Assembly (NCBI GenBank): GCA_965248995.1 | Contig: CBDFKY010000014.1 | Span: forward strand, 248,001 to 312,000 | Length of the DNA stretch: 64,000 nucleotides | DNA from: CBDFKY01 sp965248995 | Lineage (GTDB): Bacteria; Pseudomonadota; Alphaproteobacteria; Rickettsiales; UBA998 | Reading direction: 5' to 3' | In this document: positions 55,682 through 64,000 of the stretch, piece by piece | Layout of the letters: every line of letters starts with the position of its first letter | Numbering within the stretch: the first letter of the stretch is position 1 | Program-made: the position numbers and the translations under genes | The notes under the pieces: model-generated | Seen by the model: the letters and a program-made list of their open reading frames with translations, nothing else | What the model was told of the DNA's origin: nothing | The model's database searches: none

Positions 55682-56782
55682 CTAACGCGCCTCCCCGAAT
55701 GCTTTCTTCAGGTAAGGCGCGATTTCCCGAAGCGGCAGCACGGCGGAGGCGATCCCCGCTTCCGTCACCGCCTTGGGCATTCCCCAGACGACCGAGGTCT
55801 CCTTGTCCTGCGCGACGACCGCACCACCCGCCTGCGACAGGAGGATGGCGCCTTGCAGCCCGTCCTGCCCCATGCCGGTCAGCACCACCAGCAGCAGGTG
55901 GCCGCCGTAGATCTCTACAAGAGAGCGGACCATCGGATCGGCGGCGGGGCGGCAGAAATTGATCATTTCCCCTTTATGCAGTTTCACCTGCACGGCGCCG
56001 TTGTGTTTTTCCAGCAGCAGGTGGAAATCTCCCGGCGCGACGTAAGTCCGCCCGCCGCGCACCACCTCGGCGTCCACCGCTTCGTGGCATTCCCTGCCGC
56101 TGGCGGCGGCGATGTTGGTCGCCAGAATTTTGGTGAAGGCGGGGGGCATGTGCTGGGTAATGAAAATCGGTATGTTCTGCAGGCTGGCGCCCAGATCCAT
56201 GAACAGGGTGCTGAGCGCCTGCGGCCCGCCCGTCGAAGAAGCGACGGCCAGCGCCTGCGGGACCAGCGCCGGGTAGCGCAGCCGGTATTCCGGCGTCGGC
56301 GTGACGGTCCCGGAGGGCGTGCTGGCGGGGGGCGGTGCGACGGAAGACGGCGCGGATGCGGCGGGGGTGGCTTCCCTTCCCGCCAGCGCCAGAATCTTGT
56401 TCACCAGTTCGTAGAGGAAACGGTCCATCTCCGCCTTGCCGCTGGCCGACGGTTTCTGCAGGTAGTCCGACGCGCCGAGGGACAGCGCCTTCATGCTGAT
56501 ATCCGCGTTGCGGGCGGTCAGCGTCGACGCCATGATTACTTTCGTGTGCGGGGAGAGCTTGAAGATCTGCGGCAGGGCGGTCAGCCCGTCCATGTTGGGC
56601 ATTTCGATGTCGAGCACCACGACGTCGGGTTTCAGGTTTTTCACGTGGTCGAGCGCCATCACCCCGTCGATCGCCGTGCTGAGCACCTCGATCTGCGGTT
56701 CGGCGCGGAGCAATCGGGAGACGACTCCCCGCACGATGATGGAGTCGTCCACCACGATGACGGTGACGGGTTTTTTAGTCAT
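55682..56782 (-). CDS. cheB: Chemotaxis response regulator protein-glutamate methylesterase CheB
   Basis: 366 residues. Receiver domain with acidic pair D12-D13 and phospho-acceptor D58 (VVVLDIEMPNMDG), a Pro/Ala/Ser-rich linker about 135-165, then the methylesterase with catalytic Ser183 in ASSTGGPQAL, His in ITQHMPPAF and Asp in LTGMGQDG. It removes methyl groups from receptors opposite to CheR. ATG overlaps the cheY stop by four bases. Confidence 0.96.
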   Translation of the reverse strand: MTKKPVTVIVVDDSIIVRGVVSRLLRAEPQIEVLSTAIDGVMALDHVKNLKPDVVVLDIEMPNMDGLTALPQIFKLSPHTKVIMASTLTARNADISMKALSLGASDYLQKPSASGKAEMDRFLYELVNKILALAGREATPAASAPSSVAPPPASTPSGTVTPTPEYRLRYPALVPQALAVASSTGGPQALSTLFMDLGASLQNIPIFITQHMPPAFTKILATNIAAASGRECHEAVDAEVVRGGRTYVAPGDFHLLLEKHNGAVQVKLHKGEMINFCRPAADPMVRSLVEIYGGHLLLVVLTGMGQDGLQGAILLSQAGGAVVAQDKETSVVWGMPKAVTEAGIASAVLPLREIAPYLKKAFGEAR

Positions 56783-57147
56783 AATACTCCCAGCAGTTCC
56801 AGTTTGCTGCGCAGGATTTCCGCGTCAAACGGTTTCATGACATATTCATTGGCGCCGAGCGTCAGGGCTTCCTGTATATGCTTCATGTCCGTCTCCGCCG
56901 TGCAGAAAATGACGATGGGGTGGGAACCGTTCGGGGCGGTGCCCCGCAGCCATGTGATGAACTCGATCCCGCTCACCCTCGGCATATGCCAGTCCAGCAG
57001 GATCACGTCCGGCATGCCGGCCAGCACTTTATCCTGTGCGGCCAGGCCGTCTTCCGCTTCGTCCACGGCGAAACCCAGTTCCCGCACCATGGCGGTCGAC
57101 ATTTTCCGTACAATCTTGGAGTCTTCTACCACCAGGCAGGTCTGCAT
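56779..57147 (-). CDS. cheY: Chemotaxis response regulator CheY
   Basis: A 122-residue single receiver domain. Acidic E8-D9, phospho-acceptor D52 in ILLDWHMPRVSG, Thr in FCTAETD and Lys in YVMKPFDAE. Phosphorylated CheY acts on the flagellar switch or as a phosphate sink. It lies between cheW and cheB. Confidence 0.94.
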   Translation of the reverse strand: MQTCLVVEDSKIVRKMSTAMVRELGFAVDEAEDGLAAQDKVLAGMPDVILLDWHMPRVSGIEFITWLRGTAPNGSHPIVIFCTAETDMKHIQEALTLGANEYVMKPFDAEILRSKLELLGVL

Positions 57148-57163
57148 GAGTTTTCTCTTTCCT

Positions 57164-57652
57164 CTAATGGTGAAGCTGCATCAGCGCCGCGATGTCAAAC
57201 AGCACCAGCAGTTCCGAATCCAGCCGGTACACGCCCGCCGCCATGTCCCGCCAAGCTGAATGCAGGTTGACCGGCACCTTGTCGATCTGGTGGATCGGCA
57301 CGGAAAGCACGTCCCCCACGGCGTCCACCATCAGGCTGAACAGCTCATCGCGGTGTTCGATCACCACATGCATCTGGCGGGCCGGCTTGTTCGCGTCGCT
57401 TAAGGCCAGCCGTTTGTACATGTTGATGACGGTGACGATCCGCCCCCTTAAGTTGAGCGAGCCTTCCACCACCGGCGGGGCGAGGGGAATGCGGGCGATC
57501 TTCTGTTCCCGCACCACGTCCTGCACTACCATCACCGAGGCGCCGAACAATTGTCCGTTCACCCGCATCGTGACAAAGCTCTGCTTTTCCACCGCAGCGG
57601 CGGATACGGACGGCAGGTTCGTGAAGGAAGGCCTTTTTTCGGTGGTCAGCAT
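57164..57652 (-). CDS. cheW: Chemotaxis coupling protein CheW
   Basis: A 162-residue CheW domain linking receptors to CheA. Characteristic segments are FVTMRVNGQLFGASVMVVQDVVR in shortened view RVNGQLFG, GSLNLRGRIVTVINMYKRL, and VDAVGDVLSVP. About 70 bases separate it from cheA; that gap holds a fragment of the family 2 repeat end. Confidence 0.94.
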   Translation of the reverse strand: MLTTEKRPSFTNLPSVSAAAVEKQSFVTMRVNGQLFGASVMVVQDVVREQKIARIPLAPPVVEGSLNLRGRIVTVINMYKRLALSDANKPARQMHVVIEHRDELFSLMVDAVGDVLSVPIHQIDKVPVNLHSAWRDMAAGVYRLDSELLVLFDIAALMQLHH

Positions 57653-57722
57653 AAAAATTCCTCAAATATTGGAGTTGCGGACAATTCCCCCCTTGAGCGG
57701 GAGCAGGTCGTTGTGCTTCTTA

Positions 57723-60416
57723 TCACGCCGCCTCCACCGCTTGTTCCTTTGCATGGGAAATCAACTGGATCAGTTTTTCCCGCTCTGTTTTCAGGACGAA
57801 CCCGTTCATGCCGCATTCCCGGATGCGCCGCTCGATGGAATCGTTCGCGGTGGAGGTGAAGGCGTAGATCGGCAGGTGTTTCAACTGCGGGGCGGAGCGT
57901 ATCGCCAGGGCTAGCTCGAACCCGTCCATCAGCGGCATTTCGATGTCGGTGACCACCACGTCGAATTCCTGCTTGTTGAGTACCGTCAGCGCATCCTTGC
58001 CGCTCGGCGCCGCGATCACCTGAAATCCCACTTCCGAGAGGAACGGGACCGTCAGGTTGCGGAAAAACATACTGTCTTCCACCAGAAGGACGCGCATGGA
58101 GCGCAATGCCTCCTGCTCGCTTAGCGACACGGGCAGTTCCCTGCGCACTTTCGCGAGCAGCTTGCCCACGTCGAGGATATCCGTCGCCTGTCCCTTCATG
58201 ATGATGCTGCCGTGATACATGTCGTTGTTCGAGGGCAGCTGCACCCTCGGGTCCGCCGGGACAATGTCGGCGATGTCACGTACCACCAGTCCCACCGTGC
58301 GCCCGTCATAATTGAAGACGATCACTTCGCACATGCCGGAGGTTGGCAGCGGCTGTCCATCCACGGATGTCAGGCACATCAGGTCGCCGCGGTACTGCAC
58401 CACCGGCTCCCCGTTGGAATATTCGATGCTGCTCACCGCGATTTCCTCCAGGCGGGAAACCAGTTCCAGCGCCACGGCCTTGGGGGTTTTGTCGTCGGCA
58501 TGGAACAGCAGGAAATTGACGCAGGCGTTGGCCGCCGCCTGTTCGGCTTCGCGCTGCTGGGCCAGGCTCGCGCCGGATTCCAGCTCGATTTCCGTGGTTT
58601 TGGAAATGCCGTTCGGGTCGAGGATCATGATGACGCTGCCGTCGCCGAGCACCGTGTTGCCGGAATAGACCGGGATGTGCTGCAGGCAGCGGGAGACCGG
58701 TTTGACCACGATTTCCTCCGTATCGTGGATCACGTCGACGATCAGGCCGAACTCGCAGCCGCCGACTTTGCAGACCACGACGAAGGCTTCCGCGTAGGAA
58801 GGCTGCGTCTCCTCGTCGATGCGCAGGACCTGGGCCAGCGAGATCAGCGGCAGGAGCTTGCCGCGCAGGCGCAGCACCGGAGCGTTGTTGATCCGCTCCA
58901 CCTTCGGGCCATTCTCCTCGTCGATCTTGACCAGTTCCAGCACGTTGATCTGCGGCAGGGCGAAGGGCTGGCCCCGTGTTTCGACGATCAGTACGGAGAC
59001 GATCGCCAGAGTCAGCGGGATCTTGATATGGAAATTCGATCCCCTGCCGCTCACCGAATTCAGCTCCACCGTGCCGCCGATCTTCTCGATGTTAGTGCGC
59101 ACCACGTCCATGCCGACGCCGCGCCCCGAGATACTGGTAACCATCTCCGCCGTGGAGAAGCCGGGCTTGAAGATGTACTGGGTGATCTGGTTGTCGGTCA
59201 TGCCGACCAGCTCTTCCTCGGTGGCGAGGCCGTTTTCCACCGCTTTCTGTTTCACGCGGGCGATGTTGACGCCGCGGCCGTCGTCATTGATCTCGATGAT
59301 GATGTGGCCTCCCTCGTGATAAGCGGAGAGCGTCACGGTGCCGCTTTCCGGCTTCCCGGCTTCCAGCCGTTCGTCGGGCCGCTCCAGCCCGTGATCGCAG
59401 GAATTGCGCACCATGTGGGTCAGCGGGTCCTTGATCATTTCCAGCAGCTGGCGGTCGAGTTCGGTCTCGGAGCCGAGCATCTTGAGTTCGATCTTCTTGT
59501 TGAGTTCCATCGAGAGGTCGCGGATCAGGCGCGGGAATTTGGCCCAGGCGTTGCTGATCGGCTGCATCCGGGTTTTCATCACCCCTTCCTGCAGTTCCGA
59601 AGTGATATAGCTCAAATGTTGCAGCGGCGTGGTGAAATCGTCGTTATTACGGGAGCGGGCCAGCTGTAGCAGCTGGTTGCGGGTCAGTACCAGTTCCCCT
59701 ACCATCTGCATCAGGTTTTCGAGCACGCTTAGATTGACGCGGATCGTCTGGCCGGCGCCGTTGCCGCCGCTTCCTTCGTCCGCACCGATCGCCGCCGCCT
59801 GCAGGCCCTGCTTGATGGCTTCCTCTTTGACTTTAGCGGGCAGTTCCACTGGCGCCGGTTTGACCGTTACGGCAGCAACAGGGGCCACAGTTGCGACAGG
59901 GAGCGTAGTCGCTACCGGTGTTTCCACTACTGGAATTTCTTCCGTAACAATCGTTTGCATGACAGGTGTCGGAATTTTCTCGGCCACCGGCTGCACGGCG
60001 GGGGTTGCATCCGCCCCGTCCGTCCCGTCCGTCGCGCCGTTGGAATCGGCGAAGGCGTTCAGGCGGCGGATCAACTCAGAGTCCTCGCCTTCCGGCTCGG
60101 TCGCATGTTCGGACAAATGGTCCATGATCAGCTTGATCCGGTCGAGCGCTTCCAGCACGATGGAAATGGTTTTCGGCGTGATGACGATTTCCTTGTCGCG
60201 CACCTTGCCGAGCACGTTTTCCCCCGCGTGCGCCACCGATTCCAGCCGCGGCAGGCCAAGGAACCCGCAGGTTCCCTTGATGGTATGGACGAGGCGGAAG
60301 ATGTTTCCCAGAATCTTCGTATCGTTCGGGTTCTGTTCCAGCTTGACCAGTTCCGAGTCGAGCATGGAAAGGCTCTCAGACGTTTCGGTAATGAATTCCG
60401 CGATCAGATCATCCAT
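57723..60416 (-). CDS. cheA: Hybrid chemotaxis histidine kinase CheA with C-terminal receiver
   Basis: 897 residues. An Hpt domain has phospho-accepting His44 in RLVHTIKGTCGF. A Pro/Val/Thr-rich linker (about 125-210) follows instead of a clear P2 domain. Dimerisation and ATPase domains have VRNSCDHGLE (N box) and GRGVGMDVV. Two CheW-like domains occur, about 470-610 and 640-760. A receiver domain lies at about 770-890 (VLLVEDS, VVVTDIEMPLMDG). The extra CheW-like domain and fused receiver are features of CheA-REC hybrids, in which the receiver modulates kinase output. First gene of the core che order. Confidence 0.95.
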   Translation of the reverse strand: MDDLIAEFITETSESLSMLDSELVKLEQNPNDTKILGNIFRLVHTIKGTCGFLGLPRLESVAHAGENVLGKVRDKEIVITPKTISIVLEALDRIKLIMDHLSEHATEPEGEDSELIRRLNAFADSNGATDGTDGADATPAVQPVAEKIPTPVMQTIVTEEIPVVETPVATTLPVATVAPVAAVTVKPAPVELPAKVKEEAIKQGLQAAAIGADEGSGGNGAGQTIRVNLSVLENLMQMVGELVLTRNQLLQLARSRNNDDFTTPLQHLSYITSELQEGVMKTRMQPISNAWAKFPRLIRDLSMELNKKIELKMLGSETELDRQLLEMIKDPLTHMVRNSCDHGLERPDERLEAGKPESGTVTLSAYHEGGHIIIEINDDGRGVNIARVKQKAVENGLATEEELVGMTDNQITQYIFKPGFSTAEMVTSISGRGVGMDVVRTNIEKIGGTVELNSVSGRGSNFHIKIPLTLAIVSVLIVETRGQPFALPQINVLELVKIDEENGPKVERINNAPVLRLRGKLLPLISLAQVLRIDEETQPSYAEAFVVVCKVGGCEFGLIVDVIHDTEEIVVKPVSRCLQHIPVYSGNTVLGDGSVIMILDPNGISKTTEIELESGASLAQQREAEQAAANACVNFLLFHADDKTPKAVALELVSRLEEIAVSSIEYSNGEPVVQYRGDLMCLTSVDGQPLPTSGMCEVIVFNYDGRTVGLVVRDIADIVPADPRVQLPSNNDMYHGSIIMKGQATDILDVGKLLAKVRRELPVSLSEQEALRSMRVLLVEDSMFFRNLTVPFLSEVGFQVIAAPSGKDALTVLNKQEFDVVVTDIEMPLMDGFELALAIRSAPQLKHLPIYAFTSTANDSIERRIRECGMNGFVLKTEREKLIQLISHAKEQAVEAA

Positions 60417-60437
60417 GCCACTACTCTCGAATCAGGG

Positions 60438-61109
60438 TTAATGCGCTTTCGCTTCATAGCGAAAATGGGCGGTGGTTTCGTTGATCTCCAGCGTCACCTT
60501 TCCACCCTGTTCCTCTACCAGCAGGGCGGTATAAAACGCCTGCACGGACTTGGTAGTCGGATCATGCCGGGGGTGGTCGAGCAACGCTTCCCGCGTCTCC
60601 TCATCCATCTTGAGATGGGTTCCGGACACGGTGATCGTCAGGGAATCCAGCACGTCCTCCGCCGCCGCTTTCGCGTCGATCGTCACGACGCCCCCCCGCA
60701 GCAGGACGGATGCCGCGACGGTCAGCAGATTGCACAGAATCTGGCAATCGGACTGCAGCATGGTCTCCGGACAGGACTGCCAGACCACTTCTATTTTTGA
60801 GCCTTTGTAAAATCCTTCGACCAGCGCTTTCTTGTCGCGCATATCGACGATGCCCTCGCCTTTGAGCATCCCGAAAATATAGCGGTAGAACTGTATCCGT
60901 GCGCCAGCGGACGCCGCCGAATTGCCGATCAGCTCCATCGCGGCTTCGCGCATCGACTCATCTTCCTCCAGCAGTTCCATGCCGTTATTGATGGCGCCGA
61001 TCGGGTTGGCCACGTCGTGGCAGAGTTTCGTCACCAGCAGTTGCGACAGGGCGACCGCTGAGAGAGAGGGGGGGAGAGACTGGTTCATAGGCGGGAGTAT
61101 GACGCGCAA
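60438..61109 (-). CDS. ChpT-like histidine phosphotransferase
   Basis: Up to 223 residues (216 from MNQSLPPSLSAV). The helical hairpin carries LVTKLCHDVANPIGAINNGMELLEE, cited as LCHDVANPIGAINNG. This is the signature of ChpT, with the phospho-accepting His, followed by a degenerate ATPase-like domain. In alphaproteobacteria ChpT relays phosphate from CckA to CtrA and CpdR. Here it is 21 bases upstream of cheA, so it may instead serve, or link to, the chemotaxis system. No CtrA or CckA lies in the window. Confidence 0.85.
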   Translation of the reverse strand: MRVILPPMNQSLPPSLSAVALSQLLVTKLCHDVANPIGAINNGMELLEEDESMREAAMELIGNSAASAGARIQFYRYIFGMLKGEGIVDMRDKKALVEGFYKGSKIEVVWQSCPETMLQSDCQILCNLLTVAASVLLRGGVVTIDAKAAAEDVLDSLTITVSGTHLKMDEETREALLDHPRHDPTTKSVQAFYTALLVEEQGGKVTLEINETTAHFRYEAKAH

Positions 61110-61145
61110 ACCCTGAATATTTCGTAAACGCTGTTCGTGGTGTCT

Positions 61146-62696
61146 CTACACCACCGTAATATAATCCTTGCGGGCCGAGGGGATCATCACGTGCACCGTG
61201 GTGCCCACCCCCGGTTCGCTCTCGATATGGATGGAACCCTGGTGCAGATCCACCAGTTTCTTGGTGAGCGGCAGGCCGAGGCCCGTGCCTTCGTATTTCC
61301 GGTTCAGGCCGCTGTCGATCTGGCCGAAGCTCTGGAACGCCTTCTCGATCTCGGCGCGGCTCATGCCGATGCCCGTGTCACGCACGGCCAGGTGGAACCA
61401 TTTCTGTCCGTCGGCGTTGTCCTTGCAGGAGGCTTCCACCGTCACGCCCCCGCCTTCCTCCGTGAACTTGATGGCGTTGGACAGCAGGTTGAGAATGATC
61501 TGGATGCAGCGCACGCGGTCCGCGATGATATGCGGCATCTTGCCGGAAATGTCGGCCGCCAGCGTTACTTTGCCCTTCTCCGCCCGTTCGGAGAGGATGC
61601 GGATGCATTTATTGACGGCGTAGGCCAGGTCGAACGCGTCCATCTGCAGGGTCAGCTTGCCGGCCTCCGCCTTGGAGAGGTCGAGGATGTCGTTGATGAT
61701 GTCGAGCAGGTGGACCCCGGATTCGTGGATGTCCTTGGAATATTCCAGGTATTTCTGGCTGATCTCCCCGAACAGCTGGCTGTTGATGATGGTGGAGAAG
61801 CCGATGATGGCGTTGAGCGGGGTGCGCAGCTCGTGGCTGATGCTCGCCAGGAACTGGGATTTCGCCATGTTGGCGCCTTCCGCCACTTCTTTCGCGTGCT
61901 GCAGTTCGCTGTAATGGTATTTCAGTTCCGTCTCGTGCTGCTGGATGTCGGAGAGCATGGTGTTGAACGCCTTTACCAGGTCCGCCACTTCGTGCGGATA
62001 GTCCCGCTCGATCTCTTCCTGCGACTTGCGGGCCAGCACGCGGTAGGAATAGTCCTTATAGGCGGAGACCCGCGCCGCCGCGCCGGCCAGTTCCAGGATC
62101 GGGCCGGAGATTTCCTTCTGCAGGCGGATGGCCAGCAGGTAGGCGACCAGGAACACGATGGAGATGACGATCATCGCCGTGAACAATTGGTTGCGGATAT
62201 ATTCTTCCATCTGGCGCAGGTCGGATTCGATGTAGACCGAGCCTACCCGCTCCTTGCCCAGTAGGATATCGCGCACGATCTCCAGCTTGCCGCCCTCGAA
62301 CCGGGTGAAACTCTCGTTGAACAGGGGGCAGGCGGCGGCGGCGCGAAAGCCCGGCTGCGTTTCCAGCAGCTGGTTGTCCTTGCCTGTGGGCAGCGGATAG
62401 TAGGCGAAAATATTGTTGTGCGCGTCATAAATGCAGGCGTGGCGGATCGACGGGCGCAGTTTGAGCATTTCCAGGTTGCTGGAGACCTGTCCCTGATAAC
62501 CGAAGCGGATGGAGAATTTGTTGCGCTCACCCACCGCCTCTGCCGCCAGCTCCATGTCCCCGATCAGGGATTTCTTCAGGTCGTATACCCGAATCACCGA
62601 AATGGAAAACGTGGTGATCGCCACCGCCACGACCGCCACGCTCATGATGATCGTCACCAGTTTATGGCGGATGGAACCCTGCTGTTTTAATCCCAT
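61146..62696 (-). CDS. Membrane sensor histidine kinase with CHASE8-like domain
   Basis: 516 residues. Two membrane helices (about 12-35 and 171-191) enclose a periplasmic sensor of CHASE8 type ([12 protein letters not shown]... [15 protein letters not shown]). A HAMP segment spans about 192-245, then a kinase core with His288 in [25 protein letters not shown] (N box) and [14 protein letters not shown]. No response regulator gene adjoins it; the ChpT-like protein and che cluster downstream are possible partners. It is on the same strand as the che genes, about 36 bases before the ChpT-like gene. Confidence 0.9.
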   Translation of the reverse strand: MGLKQQGSIRHKLVTIIMSVAVVAVAITTFSISVIRVYDLKKSLIGDMELAAEAVGERNKFSIRFGYQGQVSSNLEMLKLRPSIRHACIYDAHNNIFAYYPLPTGKDNQLLETQPGFRAAAACPLFNESFTRFEGGKLEIVRDILLGKERVGSVYIESDLRQMEEYIRNQLFTAMIVISIVFLVAYLLAIRLQKEISGPILELAGAAARVSAYKDYSYRVLARKSQEEIERDYPHEVADLVKAFNTMLSDIQQHETELKYHYSELQHAKEVAEGANMAKSQFLASISHELRTPLNAIIGFSTIINSQLFGEISQKYLEYSKDIHESGVHLLDIINDILDLSKAEAGKLTLQMDAFDLAYAVNKCIRILSERAEKGKVTLAADISGKMPHIIADRVRCIQIILNLLSNAIKFTEEGGGVTVEASCKDNADGQKWFHLAVRDTGIGMSRAEIEKAFQSFGQIDSGLNRKYEGTGLGLPLTKKLVDLHQGSIHIESEPGVGTTVHVMIPSARKDYITVV

Positions 62697-62795
62697 ATCG
62701 AACCGGTCGCTCCCTGATGCCGCACCATTCGTGATATCGCGTTTCGTTTAGAAAAACAACGTCACGATAAGCTAAACCCTGTTTTAGAGAGTATT

Positions 62796-64000
62796 TCAGG
62801 CGACGGCGTGAAGATTTTCTCCCGTAATCCGCCCGGTGGGCACGATGGCGGAGAACAGGCCGTTGCGCATCCAGCGGGCGAACCAATCGGAGAGGCGACC
62901 TGCAAGAATCGCCTCTTCCGCCGGAGTTTCCGCAGTGAGGATTTCAAGGGCCCTGTTGACGCTCATACCGCCGAACAGCAGTTCCAGCATCCGGTATTCT
63001 TCCGTCTCCAGTTCCATGCGCCAGACGGTGTCGTCATCGCGGAACACCACCAGACGGCTGGCTTGCGGCGCAGGCGGCTCCGGTTCCCCTTCCTCGTTCA
63101 CGGCCGTGTAATACGCGTTGACGGGGTAGGAAAAATCCAGCAGCTGCAGCGCAGCGCGGGGTTTGAGGGTGGAGGTCATCAAGGCTTCCGGCGTCAGGCC
63201 CTGCAGGTCTTCCGGTTTCAGCGCCGCGGTTTCAAGGGGATCGGTCAGTTGTGATATGGCGGTTTCCAGCCGGCATAGTTCATGTGCGAAGATATCCTTC
63301 GGCCGGTGTCGCCTGACGAATTCCGGGAGCTTGAGCGCATAGCGTCCGATGTTGAAATGGTCGGACCGTTCGGCGGTGACGAAATCCCGGATCAATGCGT
63401 CGAACGTCTTCTCACCCAGGTAATGCTCCAGCACCGGGTAGTCTTCCGCCGTGACGTCCTGCAGGCGGCAGCGGTACGCGTTGATATACACATCCAGTTG
63501 CGCCTGCGGTGAAAACTGCTCCTTGCCGCGAATCCACGCGTCCGGCTCGCTTGGGCCGGAATCGCCGGGCAGGATGGCCTGTTGCATCCGCGCCTGATCG
63601 TGCGTGAGCGGCGTGACATGGTTCAGGCGCTGCGGTATCTGCTCCCGCGCCAGATCGGGGAGGGGGCAGTGATTCGCGGCATCCTGCGCGGCGGCTTTCG
63701 CCTTGTCCAGTTCGGCAACCAGTACGTCGAACGCCGGGATGCGGTCGTCCCATTCGACCATGGTGTTGGGAACGCGGCCGGCGCGGTGCACCACGTATTT
63801 ATAGAGCTGCCAGACCTCGTCCACCACATGATCGTCATGCGTGTCGACGATGTGGGTGCCGTAATTGGTATGGCCGGAGAGATGCACCTGCGCCACGCGG
63901 TCCAGCGGCAGGGTGTCGATGTAGGCTTTCGCGTCGAGCCGGTGGTTATAGCAGGTGACGTAGACGTTGTTCACGTCGAGCAGCAGGTTGCAGCCGGATG
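62796..64000 (-). CDS. MNIO (DUF692)-DUF2063 fusion protein, N-terminus off window
   Basis: The visible part begins inside a DUF692/multinuclear non-heme iron oxygenase barrel: CNLLLDVNNVYV, QVHLSGHTNYGTHIVDTHDDHV and NTMVEWDDRIPAF carry His, Asp and Glu residues typical of iron ligands. From about residue 130 of the visible frame it continues into a DUF2063 (HvfC-like) domain (YINAYRCRLQDVTAEDYPVL; HRPKDIFAHELCRLE). Such enzymes modify Cys residues in RiPP peptides; DUF2063 is the usual separate partner. The precursor gene is probably beyond 64000. Confidence 0.85.
   Translation of the reverse strand, partial: SGCNLLLDVNNVYVTCYNHRLDAKAYIDTLPLDRVAQVHLSGHTNYGTHIVDTHDDHVVDEVWQLYKYVVHRAGRVPNTMVEWDDRIPAFDVLVAELDKAKAAAQDAANHCPLPDLAREQIPQRLNHVTPLTHDQARMQQAILPGDSGPSEPDAWIRGKEQFSPQAQLDVYINAYRCRLQDVTAEDYPVLEHYLGEKTFDALIRDFVTAERSDHFNIGRYALKLPEFVRRHRPKDIFAHELCRLETAISQLTDPLETAALKPEDLQGLTPEALMTSTLKPRAALQLLDFSYPVNAYYTAVNEEGEPEPPAPQASRLVVFRDDDTVWRMELETEEYRMLELLFGGMSVNRALEILTAETPAEEAILAGRLSDWFARWMRNGLFSAIVPTGRITGENLHAVA

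Noticed and set aside
55676..57259. 527-codon plus-strand open frame over cheB, cheY and cheW
   Set aside because: Antisense to three recognisable chemotaxis genes; composition is shadow-like.

Overview
The window looks like chromosomal DNA of a GC-rich, motile alphaproteobacterium. Supporting signs are a cheA-cheW-cheY-cheB-cheR cluster next to a ChpT-type histidine phosphotransferase, the dapA-smpB neighbourhood, a UdgX/radical-SAM DNA repair pair, a bactofilin-M23 peptidase pair and an MNIO (DUF692) gene. I cannot name the order or genus from the sequence alone. TAG, TGA and TAA all end intact genes, so the standard bacterial code applies.

Layout. 1-0.9 kb: right part of an IS630-family insertion sequence that landed inside a small hairpin repeat. 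0.9-3.6 kb: UdgX-like protein plus radical SAM protein. 3.7-8.4 kb: lipoprotein, a small gene split by hairpin repeats, a membrane protein with a pseudokinase, and an unknown gene. 8.7-17.5 kb: kdpFABC-kdpD-kdpE potassium system. 17.6-19.8 kb: rpmI-rplT-pheS without pheT. 19.9-30.8 kb: mixed housekeeping genes (ene-reductase, lpxC, M14 deacylase, pirin, rnhA, rarD, soluble chemoreceptor, infC, ogt) with several repeats. 31-39.5 kb: a very large alpha-2-macroglobulin gene, broken by a repeat and two amber stops, followed by intact pbpC. 39.6-41.5 kb: AT-richer accessory stretch with a recombinase remnant and tRNA-Ser. 41.6-54.8 kb: recA, bactofilin/M23, smpB, dapA, tRNA-Pro, corA, aspS and unknown genes. 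54.9-62.7 kb: chemotaxis cluster, ChpT-like protein and a sensor histidine kinase. 62.8 kb to the end: an MNIO (DUF692)-DUF2063 fusion running off the edge.

The most striking content is a family of paired-hairpin mobile repeats. Six complete copies are each exactly 113 bp and flanked by TA duplications, and there are several divergent relatives. Removing the inserted bases restores an open frame in three places: a 60-codon gene, the alpha-2-macroglobulin gene and a serine recombinase remnant. In nearly every hairpin the two arms differ by a 4-nt bulge (TTAT on one strand, ATAA on the other) at the same place, even when the stem and loop sequences are unrelated. The two hairpins of a pair face each other, as in BIME-type repeats, but the TA targets resemble Tc1/mariner-IS630 transposition.
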